Of a stretch of 64,000 nucleotides of DNA, positions 29,911 through 39,357 are shown in pieces (the stretch's first letter is position 1; each line of letters starts with the position of its first letter). Both the position numbers and the translations under genes were made by a program. The stretch is from Mesorhizobium sp. M1E.F.Ca.ET.045.02.1.1 (GTDB taxonomy: Bacteria > Pseudomonadota > Alphaproteobacteria > Rhizobiales > Rhizobiaceae). The notes beneath the pieces were generated by a model. The model was not told where the DNA came from. It saw nothing but the letters and a program-made list of their open reading frames with translations, and ran no database searches. The stretch is taken from the NCBI RefSeq assembly GCF_003952485.1, contig NZ_CP034447.1:3548501-3612500 (forward strand). Reading direction: 5' to 3'.

Positions 29911-30510
29911 TCAAGCTGGCCGCCACATCTGCAGGATCGAGGCGGCCAGCAGCAGGCCAAGCACGACGTTAAGCGCGCGCCACTGCCGCTCGGTTCGGAG
30001 CAGGCGGGCGAGCAGCGTGCCGGCCACACACCACAACGACAGCGAGAGAGCCGCGGAAAGACCGAACACGGCACCGAGCAGCAGCGCAAGGTGCAGCGGG
30101 CCGTCGGCAAGCGCCGCGAAGGATGCGGCCGCGCCAAGCCCCATCGCCCAACCCTTCGGGTTCATCCACTGGATGCCGGCGCCGCCGAAAAAGCTGTTCG
30201 GCTTGGCGATGGTCACGTCGAGATTGGGCGGGCCGCTGCGGCCGATCTTCACCGCCAGCCAGATCAGATAGAGCGAGCCTGCGATCTTCATGGCGACCTG
30301 CAGCGAAGGGACGGCCGCCAGCAGTCCGGCGAGGCCGGCCGCGCCCGCCGCCGCTACCGAAGCCAGACCAGCGGCGCTGCCGGCCATCAGCGGCACCGAG
30401 CGGCGAAAGCCGAACTGCGCCCCGGATGCCGTCGACAGCGTCGTGGCGATGCCGGGCGTCGAGGTGGAGATCAGCGCGAACAGCACAAGGGGAATGATGG
30501 TTTCGGACAT
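29911..30510 (-). CDS. LysE-family exporter
   Basis: The 199-residue inner-membrane protein has about six hydrophobic helices and the family marks STSTPGIATTLSTASGAQFG in the N-terminal part and GIQWMNPKGWAMGLG in the middle. LysE/RhtB proteins export amino acids or related metabolites; the substrate is not predictable. The start MSETIIPLVL with GGGAAAG upstream is favoured. It is divergent from a LysR gene across 99 bases, the common arrangement for exporter and regulator. Confidence 0.85.
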   Translation of the reverse strand: MSETIIPLVLFALISTSTPGIATTLSTASGAQFGFRRSVPLMAGSAAGLASVAAAGAAGLAGLLAAVPSLQVAMKIAGSLYLIWLAVKIGRSGPPNLDVTIAKPNSFFGGAGIQWMNPKGWAMGLGAAASFAALADGPLHLALLLGAVFGLSAALSLSLWCVAGTLLARLLRTERQWRALNVVLGLLLAASILQMWRPA

Positions 30511-30574
30511 GCGGCTTTCCCGGTCGAAGGAAGCCGGCATGCTAGGCGCTTCGTCTCATCAGTAAATGCAATGT

Positions 30575-30603
30575 TTGATATGATCTGCATTAGCATCTAT
30601 AAT
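30575..30603 (+). promoter_or_regulatory. Near-consensus promoter of the LysR gene
   Basis: TTGATA (30575-30580) and a perfect TATAAT (30598-30603) are 17 bases apart. Transcription would start at about 30610, exactly the A of the ATG, so the mRNA may be leaderless. Confidence 0.65.
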
Positions 30604-30609
30604 GGCGAA

Positions 30610-31476
30610 ATGATCCGAGATCTCGATACCACGCTCATTCGTACCTTCGTCACCACGTCAGACAAGGCGAGCATGACGGCGGCAGCCAATGCGCTCAACC
30701 TCACCCAAGGTGCCGTCAGCCAGCAGATCAAGCGGCTGGAAGAGGTGCTTGGCCAGAGCCTGTTCGAGCGCGGCCGGCGTGGCTTGAGATTGACGCGCTG
30801 CGGCGAGCGGCTGCTCGACAGGGCCAAGCGCCTCTTGCAGCTCAACGACGAGATCATCGCCGAGATGGGCGGCAAGGCGGTCGCGGGCCGGGTGCGGATC
30901 GGCGTGCCGTACGATCTTGTCGGCACATTGCTTCAACCTGTGTTGAAGACCTATGCGGAAGCCCATCCACAGGTGGAAATCTCGCTGGTCTGCGCCTCCT
31001 CGCCGGAACTCGCGGCGGCGCTGGCTGCAGGGACGATCGATCTCGCCGTTATCGAGGAGCGGGCCGGCCCGACCGCCGGAGAATGCTTGGCTGTCGACCG
31101 CCTGGTCTGGGTCGGCGCCAGAGGCGGCTCGGCGCGTTTGAAGCGGCCGCTGCCGGTATCGATGGTCGCGGACACCTGCGCCTTCCGTCCGGCGGTGCTG
31201 GCGGCGCTTGGCACCCATGGACTCGATTGGCGCACCGTGTTCGAGAACGGCAACATCGACGCCACGACGGCGACCGTGCGCTCGGACCTTGCCGTGACCA
31301 CCTGGCTTGCCTCGACGGTTCCGGCCGATCTCGACATCCTGTCCGATGCCGACCTGCCGGCTCTGCCGAACTTTTCCGTCAACCTGCATCTGCCGAAGCA
31401 CGCCATCGCGCCCGCGGCAGAGGCATTCGCTGCTCATATCCGCGAGGGTCTGGCGCGCTATCGTCAGGCGGCGTGA
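30610..31476 (+). CDS. LysR-family regulator divergent from a LysE exporter
   Basis: The 288-residue LysR-type protein has a winged-helix domain (TTSDKASMTAAANALNLTQG then AVSQQIKRLEEVLG, with RRGLRLTRCG) and a co-inducer domain from about residue 90. It probably controls the divergent LysE-family exporter in response to its substrate. The start ATG has no ribosome site upstream but sits where a near-consensus promoter would start transcription, which points to leaderless translation. A longer reading into the exporter gene is an artefact. Confidence 0.85.
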   Translation: MIRDLDTTLIRTFVTTSDKASMTAAANALNLTQGAVSQQIKRLEEVLGQSLFERGRRGLRLTRCGERLLDRAKRLLQLNDEIIAEMGGKAVAGRVRIGVPYDLVGTLLQPVLKTYAEAHPQVEISLVCASSPELAAALAAGTIDLAVIEERAGPTAGECLAVDRLVWVGARGGSARLKRPLPVSMVADTCAFRPAVLAALGTHGLDWRTVFENGNIDATTATVRSDLAVTTWLASTVPADLDILSDADLPALPNFSVNLHLPKHAIAPAAEAFAAHIREGLARYRQAA

Positions 31477-31487
31477 GGTAGCATCTC

Positions 31488-31684
31488 GCTGGAACACCTC
31501 ATCCGTCTCGGCGCTGCGCGCCGATCCACCTTCTCCCACAAGGGGAGAAGGGAAGACAGCGCCGGCGTTGCAGCCAATCGTCGACGCTGGACATCTGCTG
31601 GGCCGCATGTGCCGAGCTCACCTTCTCCCCTTGTGGGAGAAGGTGGCCGAGCGAAGCTCGGTCGGATGAGGGGTGCTCCAGCTT
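31488..31684. repeat. Inverted intergenic repeat, CTTCTCCCCTTGTGGGAGAAG family (copy 3)
   Basis: Complete copy: the left arm has CACCTCATCC, GGCGCTGCGCGCC and CCTTCTCCCACAAGGGGAGA. After about 66 bp of spacer the right arm has CCTTCTCCCCTTGTGGGAGA, CGAGCGAAGCTCG and GGATGAGGGGTG. Here the two arms face in the reverse sense to copy 1 with respect to the hairpin loops. It lies between convergent genes. Confidence 0.85.
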
Positions 31685-31702
31685 GGTGTATGCCTCGGCC
31701 CG

Positions 31703-32353
31703 CTACTTCCAGTTCCGGCGCCGTTCAAGCTCGGCTTCCGAAGGCTCCTGTTGAGCAAAAGAGCCGGTGCGGATTTCGCCCGCGCGTTCATAGGTCGCCA
31801 TGATGACGCCGGTGCTCGAGACCTGTGACTTGATGAGCTTGAAGGCGGCCGGCATCGCGCTATCGCCGAACAGCCGCTTGCCCTTGCCCAGCAACAGCGG
31901 GAAGGTCATCAGCCGGATCTCGTCGATCAGCCCGTTGGCGAGCAAGGTCTGGATCAGATTGCCCGATCCCTGGATAAGCAGGTCAGGTCCGTCTTCCTGT
32001 TTGAGCTGCCTCAGCCTTGCGACGACATCCGGCCCAAGCGATTGCGTGTTCTGCCAAGTGAGCGACTCCGGCCGATGCGTCGCCACATATTTGGTCGCAG
32101 GGTTGAAGACATCCGCGATCTGATCTTTCTGATACGGCCAGTACGCGGCGAAGATGTCGTAGGTTCTGCGGCCGAGCAGCAGCGCGAAGGGTTTGGAGAA
32201 CAGTTCGTCTATTGCCGCGCCCGCAACCTCGTCAAAATAATGGAATGTCCAGCCGCCGAACTTGAAGCCGCCGGCCGGGTCCTCTTCCGGTCCGCCGGGC
32301 GCCTGCATGACGCCGTCGAGGCTGACGAATGTGGCGGCGATGATCTTGCGCAT
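31703..32353 (-). CDS. Dihydrofolate reductase-like (RibD C-terminal domain) protein
   Basis: The 216-residue protein starts MRKIIAATFVSLDGVMQAPG, the pattern of the RibD_C/DHFR-like reductase family. It has LLLGRRTYDIFAAYWP, then QGSGNLIQTLLANGLIDEIRL and FPLLLGKGKRLFG, which form the NADPH site. Family members of this type are stand-alone reductases of unknown substrate, often induced by stress. AAAGGAG lies 6 nt before the ATG. The next gene on this strand, a PIMT-like methyltransferase, ends 93 bases upstream, so they may be co-transcribed. Confidence 0.85.
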   Translation of the reverse strand: MRKIIAATFVSLDGVMQAPGGPEEDPAGGFKFGGWTFHYFDEVAGAAIDELFSKPFALLLGRRTYDIFAAYWPYQKDQIADVFNPATKYVATHRPESLTWQNTQSLGPDVVARLRQLKQEDGPDLLIQGSGNLIQTLLANGLIDEIRLMTFPLLLGKGKRLFGDSAMPAAFKLIKSQVSSTGVIMATYERAGEIRTGSFAQQEPSEAELERRRNWK

Positions 32354-32446
32354 TTGTTTTCTCCTTTCGCGATCCGCGCCGTAACGGCCGGATTTCAGCC
32401 TAAGGACGAGCGACGTGGCTGCTCTCCGACACGAGCCTGTAAATTT

Positions 32447-33283
32447 CTAACGCCTGGCACGGATAGGGCGGGACGAGAACCAGACATCGCCGAAGACGGC
32501 GGTGGCGGTGCGGTCGGGCGCCTTGTCTTCACTCAGCCAGATCGAGCGCGTGCGGGCGGCGCGTTCGCGGGTCGGCACTTTTGCCTCCGGTCCGGCGACC
32601 CAGGCGCCGACGCAGGGAATGAACCACGAGCCCATGAAAGGCTGGCAGGCAAAGCCGCGCTCCATGCGCGTGACAATCACCGCCAGGCCGATGCGCTCGG
32701 CCGGACGCCAGGGGAAGATCATGCGGCCGCCGGGTTTGAGCGCCCTCAACCAGGCTGCGGGAGGGGCCGCGACACCGGCATTGACATAGATGATGTCGGA
32801 AGGCGGGAGCAGGCTGGTGACTGCGTTGCCTTGGATGACTTTCACATTGCCGTAAGCCGCGAGATTTTGGCTTGCGCGCTCCGCGAGATCGGTCTCGAGC
32901 TCGAAGGCGGTGACGCTGCCGCCCGGTTCGACCAGCTTCGCCAGCAACGCGGTGTAGTAGCCGGTGCCGGCGCCGATATGGGTGACGGCTTCGCCGGGCT
33001 TCGGTTCGACCTTGCCGATCCACATGGCGTGCAGAACCGGCTCGCCGTTGTTGATACCCTTGTCGGCATCGACCACCACAAGCACGTTCTGGTAGATGTA
33101 GCTTGGATCGGCGGTCGGCGTCTTGAACCCGCCGTCGCCGGCAAAGACGGTCCACGGTCCGGGCCCGAGAAAGGCCTCGCGCGGCACCGAGGCGAACACC
33201 TCCTCAATGCGGGGATCGGCGGAGCGCGCATGCGCGGCCATCAGCTTGGCGTAGAATTTTCGGGCGTCGTCCGATCCGGTCAT
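32447..33283 (-). CDS. Protein-L-isoaspartate methyltransferase-like protein
   Basis: The 278-residue protein has the PIMT fold: VFASVPREAFLGP at the start, YIYQNVLVVVDADKGINNGE at the position of the usual substrate loop, the SAM motif VTHIGAGTGYYTALLAKLV, and IYVNAGVAAPPAAWLRALKPGGRM. True PIMT repairs isoaspartyl residues in aged proteins. This one is longer, with about 70 extra C-terminal residues, and its substrate loop differs, so repair activity is probable but not certain. It is followed by the DHFR-like gene on the same strand and starts 45 bases after the mntH stop. Confidence 0.75.
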   Translation of the reverse strand: MTGSDDARKFYAKLMAAHARSADPRIEEVFASVPREAFLGPGPWTVFAGDGGFKTPTADPSYIYQNVLVVVDADKGINNGEPVLHAMWIGKVEPKPGEAVTHIGAGTGYYTALLAKLVEPGGSVTAFELETDLAERASQNLAAYGNVKVIQGNAVTSLLPPSDIIYVNAGVAAPPAAWLRALKPGGRMIFPWRPAERIGLAVIVTRMERGFACQPFMGSWFIPCVGAWVAGPEAKVPTRERAARTRSIWLSEDKAPDRTATAVFGDVWFSSRPIRARR

Positions 33284-33328
33284 GCTTCCAGAAGATAGCG
33301 CGGCCGGCTCGGATGTCGCGGTTCCATC

Positions 33329-34684
33329 TCAGCCGGCGATGGTGTCGTAGAGCAGCTTGAAGTTGAGCGCCAGGATGATCGCCGCGACCATCCAGGCGAG
33401 CGCAGCAATGCCGCGCGGGATGGCGAAATTGCCCATCTTCTTCTTGTCCGACACGAACTGCACCAGAGGCACCACGGCGAAGGGCAACTGCATCGACAGG
33501 ATGACCTGGCTGAAGACCAGAAGCTGGGCCGTGCCCTTTTCACCATAGAACGCGGTCACGATCACGACGGGGACGATGGCGACGCCGCGCGTCAACAAGC
33601 GACGCGCCCACTGCGGAATGCGCAGGCGCAGGAAGCCTTCCATCACGATCTGGCCGGCGAGCGTCGCGGTGACCGTCGAGTTGAGGCCGGAGGCGAGCAG
33701 CGCGATCGCGAACAGGATCGAGGCGATGCTCAAACCCAAGAGCGGCGACAGCAATTCAAAAGCCTGGCCGATCTCGGCGACATCCTGGTGCCCGGTGCCG
33801 TGGAAGGCCACGGCCGCGACGATCAGGATTGAGGCGTTGACGAACAGCGCCAGGATCAGCGCGATGGTCGAATCCGTCGTCGCCCATTTGATGGCGTCGC
33901 GCTTGCCGGCGTCGGTGCGCTGATAGGCACGGGTCTGCACGATCGAGGAGTGCAGGTAGAGATTATGCGGCATCACGGTGGCGCCGATGATGCCGATGGC
34001 GATGTAGAGCATCGCCGGGTTGGTGACGATCTCGGACGACGGCACGAACATCGAATGCAGGATCGTGGCGGCCGGCGGCGCGGCGACGAAGATCTGGATG
34101 GCAAAGCAGCCGAAGATGATGATCAGCAGCGCAACGACAAAGGCCTCGAGGTAACGGAAGCCCCTGTTCATCAGAAGGAGCACGAGGAAGGCATCGAGCG
34201 CGGTGATTAGGGCGCCGCCGATCAACGGGATTCCGAACAGAAGCTGCAGCGCGATAGCGGTGCCGATCACCTCGGCGAGGTCGCAGGCGATGATCGCCAG
34301 CTCGCAGGCGACCCACAGCAGGAAATTGACAGGGCGCGGATAGTAGGCGCGGCAGGCCTGCGCAAGATCGCGGCCGGTGGCGATGCCGAGACGCGCGGCC
34401 AGCGCCTGCAAAAGGATCGCCATCAGGTTCGACAGCATGATGACGAAAAGCAGCGTGTAACCGAACTGGGCGCCGCCGGCGAGGTCTGTCGCCCAGTTGC
34501 CGGGGTCCATATAGCCGACCGACACCATGTAGCCGGGGCCCATGAAGGCGAACAGGCGGCGGAGCCACATCCCGGTCCGCGGCACTGCGATCGTGGCGTT
34601 AACCTCGCGCAGGCTGGGCTGCTCGCCCTCATCGGCGCGGGCAAATTGCCACGAGGAACGGGACACGGCTTCTGCGTCGGACAT
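33329..34684 (-). CDS. mntH: Manganese transporter of the NRAMP family
   Basis: The 451-residue proton-coupled Mn(II) importer has 11 or 12 helices. The metal site is clear: DPGNWATD in helix 1 (about 60-67) and [10 protein letters not shown] in helix 6. The C-terminal helices complete the fold. It imports Mn2+, needed for Mn-superoxide dismutase and oxidative-stress defence. ATG 34684 is used; a GTG one codon earlier is possible. It is divergent from mntR across a gap holding a good MntR box, so manganese should repress it through MntR. Confidence 0.93.
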   Translation of the reverse strand: MSDAEAVSRSSWQFARADEGEQPSLREVNATIAVPRTGMWLRRLFAFMGPGYMVSVGYMDPGNWATDLAGGAQFGYTLLFVIMLSNLMAILLQALAARLGIATGRDLAQACRAYYPRPVNFLLWVACELAIIACDLAEVIGTAIALQLLFGIPLIGGALITALDAFLVLLLMNRGFRYLEAFVVALLIIIFGCFAIQIFVAAPPAATILHSMFVPSSEIVTNPAMLYIAIGIIGATVMPHNLYLHSSIVQTRAYQRTDAGKRDAIKWATTDSTIALILALFVNASILIVAAVAFHGTGHQDVAEIGQAFELLSPLLGLSIASILFAIALLASGLNSTVTATLAGQIVMEGFLRLRIPQWARRLLTRGVAIVPVVIVTAFYGEKGTAQLLVFSQVILSMQLPFAVVPLVQFVSDKKKMGNFAIPRGIAALAWMVAAIILALNFKLLYDTIAG

Positions 34685-34737
34685 CACGGACTTCCACTGG
34701 AATATATCAAGGATGCGCCTTATCTATGCCATGGCTC

Positions 34738-34761
34738 AACATTATGCAATAGGCTATATTT
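34738..34761. promoter_or_regulatory. MntR box in the mntH-mntR gap
   Basis: ATTATGCAATAGGCTATATT lies between divergent mntH and mntR. It closely resembles the enterobacterial MntR box, AACATAGCAAAGGCTATGTT, including the GGCTAT half. Manganese-loaded MntR would block mntH transcription here. Confidence 0.6.
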
Positions 34762-34904
34762 CATTGTTTGTGCTTTTTATCCGGCGGCGTAAAGGGCCGG
34801 TTGCACGTGAGCGGGAATGCAAATAAACGGCCGGACCAGCAGGGTTCGTGTTATGAATGCGATCCCGATTCAGCCTTCGGGCGACCAAGGAGGAGGAGCG
34901 CGTA

Positions 34905-35360
34905 TTGGCGCTGAGGAACAGACCGGTTCGACGCGAAAAGCCGCTTCCCGATGCCGAAATCCATTCGGAAGGTTTCCGGCAGACGCGCGAAGCGCGCCGC
35001 AGCGCGCTCGTCGAGGACTATGTCGAACTGATCGCCGACTTGATCGAGGACGGCAATGAGGCCCGTCAGGTCGATATCGCGGCCAGGCTTGGCGTCGCGC
35101 AACCCACCGTAGCGAAAATGCTGACCAGGCTCTGCGCCGACGGGCTGGTGTCCAGAAAGCCCTATCGCGGCGTGTTCCTCACCGAAACCGGCCGGAAGGT
35201 CGCCGAGGAGAGCCGCATCCGCCACCAGACGGTCGAAGCGTTCCTGCGCTCGCTGGGCGTCAGCGCCGAGACGGCGCGGATCGACGCCGAAGGCATAGAG
35301 CACCATGTCAGCGCCGAGACGCTGGACGCTTTTCGCAGGGCGATGACCTCAGCCCGTTGA
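34905..35360 (+). CDS. mntR: Manganese-responsive repressor MntR (DtxR family)
   Basis: The regulator aligns along its whole length with E. coli Mnt[41 protein letters not shown] followed by the recognition helix [11 protein letters not shown], then [13 protein letters not shown] and [10 protein letters not shown] with the metal-ligand residues Glu and His. There is no SH3-like third domain, as in short MntR. I favour the TTG start at 34905 because AAGGAGGAGG precedes it by about 8 nt, giving 151 residues. An ATG 48 bases upstream would add 16 residues but lacks such a site. It is divergent from mntH. Confidence 0.9.
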   Translation: MALRNRPVRREKPLPDAEIHSEGFRQTREARRSALVEDYVELIADLIEDGNEARQVDIAARLGVAQPTVAKMLTRLCADGLVSRKPYRGVFLTETGRKVAEESRIRHQTVEAFLRSLGVSAETARIDAEGIEHHVSAETLDAFRRAMTSAR

Positions 35361-35519
35361 GCCCGGGAGCTCGAAGACAAGGATCGGTTGCGGAGCGCAA
35401 CGTTGCGATGCCGCAGCGCGAAAAATGCTGTGACTTGACGTATCCATTGCGATAATTGTTGGCCGAGGGGGCGGTAGCGGGCCGGACCTTCCAGGACATT
35501 CGTGGTGCGAGGAGTTGCC

Positions 35520-36452
35520 ATGCTTTGGAGAGGCCGTCGCCAGAGCGACAATATCGAGGACCAGCGCAGCGACAGTGGCGGCGGGCTCGGCGGTGGTTTG
35601 GGCGGCAGCCCTGGCCAGTTTCGCATTCCGATCGGCGGCCGCGCCGGCGGCGGTTCCAGCATCATCCTGGTCATCCTGGTCGTTCTTGCCGGATGGTATT
35701 TCGGTTTCGATCCGTCGCAGATCCTGGGTGACGGCAGCGGCGGTCTGGTACCGGGCGGCGGCGGCCAGATCACGGACGACAGCGGCTCGCAGGACAGCAC
35801 CGGCGCACCCGCTTCGGATGAAATGAAGCAGTTCGTGGCGACGGTGCTTGCCGAAACCGAGGACACCTGGACCGGCATCTTCAAGGCTAACGGCCTTACC
35901 TATGAGGACCCAAAGCTCGTGCTGTTCAGCGGCCAGATCCGCTCGGCTTGCGGCTTTGCCTCCTCCGCGGCGGGGCCGTTCTATTGCCCCGGTGACCACA
36001 AGGTCTATCTCGACATGACCTTCTTCCAGCAGCTCGACCAGCAGTTCGGCGCCTCGGGTGAGTTCGCGCGGGCCTATGTGGTTGCGCATGAGGTCGGCCA
36101 CCATGTGCAGAACCTCACCGGCATCATGCAGAAGTTCAACCAGATGCGGCAGGGCATGGGCGAGGCCGAGGCCAACCAGATGTCGGTGCGGGTCGAGCTC
36201 CAGGCCGACTGCTTCGCCGGCGTGTGGGCTCACTACACAGCGCAGAAGGGCGTTCTCGAACAGGGCGACATGGAAAGCGCGCTGAATGCCGCCAAGCAGA
36301 TCGGCGACGACACGCTGCAGAAGAAGATGCAGGGCTATGTCGTTCCGGAAAGCTTCAACCATGGCACCTCGGCGCAGCGGCAGACCTGGCTGGCGCGCGG
36401 CTACAAGAGCGGCAAGCTTTCGGACTGCGATACTTTCAACAATCCGGTCTGA
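35520..36452 (+). CDS. Neutral zinc metallopeptidase, YpfJ family
   Basis: The 310-residue protein has a Gly-rich N-terminus, one membrane segment (SSIILVILVVLAGWYFGF, about 45-62), a Gly/Asp-rich spacer, then the YpfJ domain. The zinc site HEVGHHVQNLTG is intact, and the third ligand is expected in ELQADCFAGVWAH. FYCPGDHKVYLDMTFFQQL is typical of the family. It is membrane-anchored with the protease domain probably in the periplasm; the substrate is unknown. GCGAGGAGTTGCC precedes the chosen ATG. No partner gene is adjacent. Confidence 0.88.
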   Translation: MLWRGRRQSDNIEDQRSDSGGGLGGGLGGSPGQFRIPIGGRAGGGSSIILVILVVLAGWYFGFDPSQILGDGSGGLVPGGGGQITDDSGSQDSTGAPASDEMKQFVATVLAETEDTWTGIFKANGLTYEDPKLVLFSGQIRSACGFASSAAGPFYCPGDHKVYLDMTFFQQLDQQFGASGEFARAYVVAHEVGHHVQNLTGIMQKFNQMRQGMGEAEANQMSVRVELQADCFAGVWAHYTAQKGVLEQGDMESALNAAKQIGDDTLQKKMQGYVVPESFNHGTSAQRQTWLARGYKSGKLSDCDTFNNPV

Positions 36453-36598
36453 AGCGGCGACACACGGCCGGGGTCTTTGGCCGTGCGCCTGATGTCAGGA
36501 TGAGGCAGTTGCGGTCGTTCGCTTATTGTTCCAGGCGAGAAGCTCGCCTATAAGGTGCGTCCCGCCCGCGCCCCAGGGCGGCCGAGGAGCTTATCACA

Positions 36599-37867
36599 AT
36601 GATCGACCCGAAGACCGCCAAGCGGGGCCTTGCGCTCGTTTTCACCACGCTTTTGCTCGACATCATCGGCTTCGGCATCATCATGCCGGTGCTGCCGGCC
36701 TATCTGCAGGAGCTGACCGGCGTCGGCGTCAGCGAGGCGGCGATCGAGGGCGGCTGGCTGTTCTTCGTCTACGCGGCGATGCAATTTTTCTTCGCGCCGG
36801 TCATCGGCGGCTTGAGCGACCGCTTCGGCCGACGGCCGATCCTGCTTGCCTCAGTGCTCACCTTTTCCATCGACAACCTGATCTGCGCCATCGCCTGGTC
36901 CTATCCGATGCTGTTCATCGGCCGGATCCTCGCCGGCATTTCCGGCGCCAGCTATTCGACGACGTCCGCCTTCATCGCCGACATCTCCACCGACGAGAAC
37001 CGGGCCAAGAATTTCGGCCTGCTCGGCATCGCGTTCGGCGTCGGCTTCGTCATCGGCCCGGTGCTCGGCGGGCTGCTCGGTACGTTCGGGCCGCGCGTGC
37101 CGTTCTATTTCGCGGCCGGGCTTGCCTTGGTGAATTTCCTGATCGCGATGGTCTTCCTGCCGGAGACGCTGGACGCGCAGCATCGCCGCCGCTTCGAATG
37201 GAAGCGGGCCAATCCCGTCGGCACGCTCATCCAGATGCGCAATTATCCGGGCATCGGCTGGATCGGGCTCGTCTTCTTCCTGATGACGCTCGGCCACATG
37301 ATGTATCCGGCGGTGTGGTCCTTCGTCTCCAGCTACCGCTACGGCTGGAACCAGCAGCAGATCGGCTTCTCGCTTGGCGCCTTCGGCCTGTGCGGCGCGA
37401 TCGTCATGGCGACCGTGCTGCCGCGGGTCATCCCCAGGCTCGGCGAGTGGAAGACGGCGGCGATCGGCTTGTCCTTCACGGCGCTCGGCGCCTTCGGCTA
37501 CGCGTTTGCGACGCAAGGCTGGATGATCTACGCGGTTATCGTCGCCGGCTGCCTGGAGGGGCTCGCCGACCCTCCGCTCAGGAGCCTAGCCGCCGGGAAG
37601 GTGCCGCCTTCGGCGCAAGGCGAGTTGCAGGGGGCGATGACCTCGATCTTCTCGATCACCTCGATCGTCACGCCGCTTATCTACACGGCGATCTTTTCGT
37701 GGTTCACCGGCCCGAACGCGCCGGTGGTGTTCGGCGGGGCGCCTTATGTGCTCGGCGCTGTTTTCCTCACGCTGGCGGTGATCGTCTTCGTGACGAAGGT
37801 AGCCAAGCCGACACCGAAGGAAGTCGAGCGCATGCATGCGCAGGAAGCGGTGACCGACGCGGCTTGA
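36599..37867 (+). CDS. MFS transporter of the tetracycline-resistance (TCR/Tet) type
   Basis: The 422-residue protein has 12 helices. Motif A between helices 2 and 3 is classic (GGLSDRFGRRPILL), and helix 4/5 shows RILAGISGASYSTTSAFIAD with GIAFGVGFVIGPVLGG (motif C of drug:proton antiporters). It resembles the TetA group, yet chromosomal members in rhizobia usually have no proven role in tetracycline resistance. It has no adjacent TetR. It converges with carA, leaving 15 bases. Confidence 0.88.
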   Translation: MIDPKTAKRGLALVFTTLLLDIIGFGIIMPVLPAYLQELTGVGVSEAAIEGGWLFFVYAAMQFFFAPVIGGLSDRFGRRPILLASVLTFSIDNLICAIAWSYPMLFIGRILAGISGASYSTTSAFIADISTDENRAKNFGLLGIAFGVGFVIGPVLGGLLGTFGPRVPFYFAAGLALVNFLIAMVFLPETLDAQHRRRFEWKRANPVGTLIQMRNYPGIGWIGLVFFLMTLGHMMYPAVWSFVSSYRYGWNQQQIGFSLGAFGLCGAIVMATVLPRVIPRLGEWKTAAIGLSFTALGAFGYAFATQGWMIYAVIVAGCLEGLADPPLRSLAAGKVPPSAQGELQGAMTSIFSITSIVTPLIYTAIFSWFTGPNAPVVFGGAPYVLGAVFLTLAVIVFVTKVAKPTPKEVERMHAQEAVTDAA

Positions 37868-37882
37868 GGCACGTCGTTCTCG

Positions 37883-39085
37883 TCAGGCGCGTTCGGCCAG
37901 CGCCGGCTCGCCGCGCCGCTCGCGGATGAGGTTGACGAAGCGGCGGAAGAGGTAGTGCGAATCCTGCGGGCCGGGCGATGCCTCGGGATGGTGCTGGACC
38001 GAGAACACCGGCCGGCCGGTCAGCGCGATGCCGCAATTCGAGCCGTCGAACAGCGAGACATGTGTCTCCTCCACGCCCTCGGGCAGCGAGTCGGCGTCGA
38101 CGGCGAAACCATGGTTCATCGAGACGATCTCGACCTTGCCGGTGGTGTGATCCTTGACAGGATGGTTGGCGCCGTGGTGGCCCTGATGCATCTTCTCGGT
38201 CTTGCCTCCCAGCGCCAGCGCCAGCATCTGGTGGCCGAGGCAGATGCCGAACACCGGAATATCGGTCTTCAGCAGATCCTGGATCACCGGTACGGCATAT
38301 TCGCCGGTCGCTTCCGGATCGCCCGGACCGTTGGACAGGAAGATGCCGTCCGGCTGCATGGCGAGGATTTCTTCCGCGCCGGTCTTGGCCGGCACGACGG
38401 TGACCTTGGCGCCAAGGCCAGCAAGCAGGCGCAAGATGTTGCGCTTGACGCCGTAGTCGACGGCCACGACGTGCATCGACGGCTCATCCTGCTCGCCGAA
38501 GCCCTTGTTCCAGACCCAGGGCGTCTCGCGCCAGAGCGAAGACTGGCCCGAGGTGACTTCCTTGGCGAGGTCGAGGCCGATGAGGCCCGACCAGGCAGCG
38601 GCACGGCGCTTCAGGTCGTCGAGGTCGAAAACGCCATCGGGCGCGTGCGCGATGACGGCGTTGGGCATGCCTTTCTCGCGGATCAGCACGGTGAGCGCGC
38701 GAGTGTCGATGCCCGAAAGCGCGACGATGCCGCGCTTCTTCAGCCATTGGTCGAGATGTCCGGCTGCCCGGTAGTTGGACGGGTCGGTGACATTGGCCTT
38801 GAAGATCGCGCCGACGGCACCGGCGCGCGCCGCCGGATTGAGGTCTTCGATATCCTCGGCATTGGTGCCGACATTGCCGATATGCGGGAAGGTGAAGGTA
38901 ACGATCTGGCCGGCATAAGAGGGATCGGTGAGGATCTCCTCGTAGCCGGTGAGCGCGGTGTTGAAGCACACTTCGGCGACCGCCGATCCGACAGCGCCGA
39001 GACCGCGGCCCTCGATCACCGTGCCGTCGGCAAGCACCAGAAGGGCGGTCGGCTTTTCGGTGGCCCAGGGGGCGGTCGTGGCCAT
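37883..39085 (-). CDS. carA: Carbamoyl-phosphate synthase small subunit
   Basis: The 400-residue glutaminase subunit has the N-terminal CarA domain (LVLADGTVIEGRGLGAVGSA, ALTGYEEILTDPSYAGQIVT) and a class I amidotransferase domain with nucleophile Cys in FGICLGHQML and the histidine in SVQHHPEASPGP. It hydrolyses glutamine and passes ammonia to CarB, which is encoded 13 kb away. TTAGGAGTGCC precedes the ATG. In many Alphaproteobacteria carA is divergent from yqeY, as here. Confidence 0.97.
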   Translation of the reverse strand: MATTAPWATEKPTALLVLADGTVIEGRGLGAVGSAVAEVCFNTALTGYEEILTDPSYAGQIVTFTFPHIGNVGTNAEDIEDLNPAARAGAVGAIFKANVTDPSNYRAAGHLDQWLKKRGIVALSGIDTRALTVLIREKGMPNAVIAHAPDGVFDLDDLKRRAAAWSGLIGLDLAKEVTSGQSSLWRETPWVWNKGFGEQDEPSMHVVAVDYGVKRNILRLLAGLGAKVTVVPAKTGAEEILAMQPDGIFLSNGPGDPEATGEYAVPVIQDLLKTDIPVFGICLGHQMLALALGGKTEKMHQGHHGANHPVKDHTTGKVEIVSMNHGFAVDADSLPEGVEETHVSLFDGSNCGIALTGRPVFSVQHHPEASPGPQDSHYLFRRFVNLIRERRGEPALAERA

Positions 39086-39357
39086 GGCGGCACTCCTAAG
39101 AGGCTGCTTTTCAGATCATCCCGTTAGAAGGACGATCCGCGCAGCAAACGACGCGCGGCGGCGAATTCGCGAGCCTGCGCGCAACCAGATTTTCAGTTCA
39201 TGCGAGGCTCAGTACATAGGGGAAGGCGCCAAAGCGGTCAATGACGCTTCCTGCGAACGGAATCGATTTATTTCGTCGAGCAATATCAATGGCTTGCCGA
39301 GATTTGCCTTGGACGTCCGGCAAAGCTATTGTCCGCCGCGATCGAAGGAGAAGCACG

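Noticed and set aside
29890..30609. N-terminal extension of the LysR protein by 240 residues
   Set aside because: The extension is antisense to the LysE exporter and lacks domain features; the LysR helix-turn-helix begins right after the chosen ATG.
36526..37929. 467-codon frame overlapping the TetA-like MFS gene
   Set aside because: It overlaps the MFS gene in another frame; composition is Arg/His-rich without membrane helices, whereas the MFS frame is clearly real.
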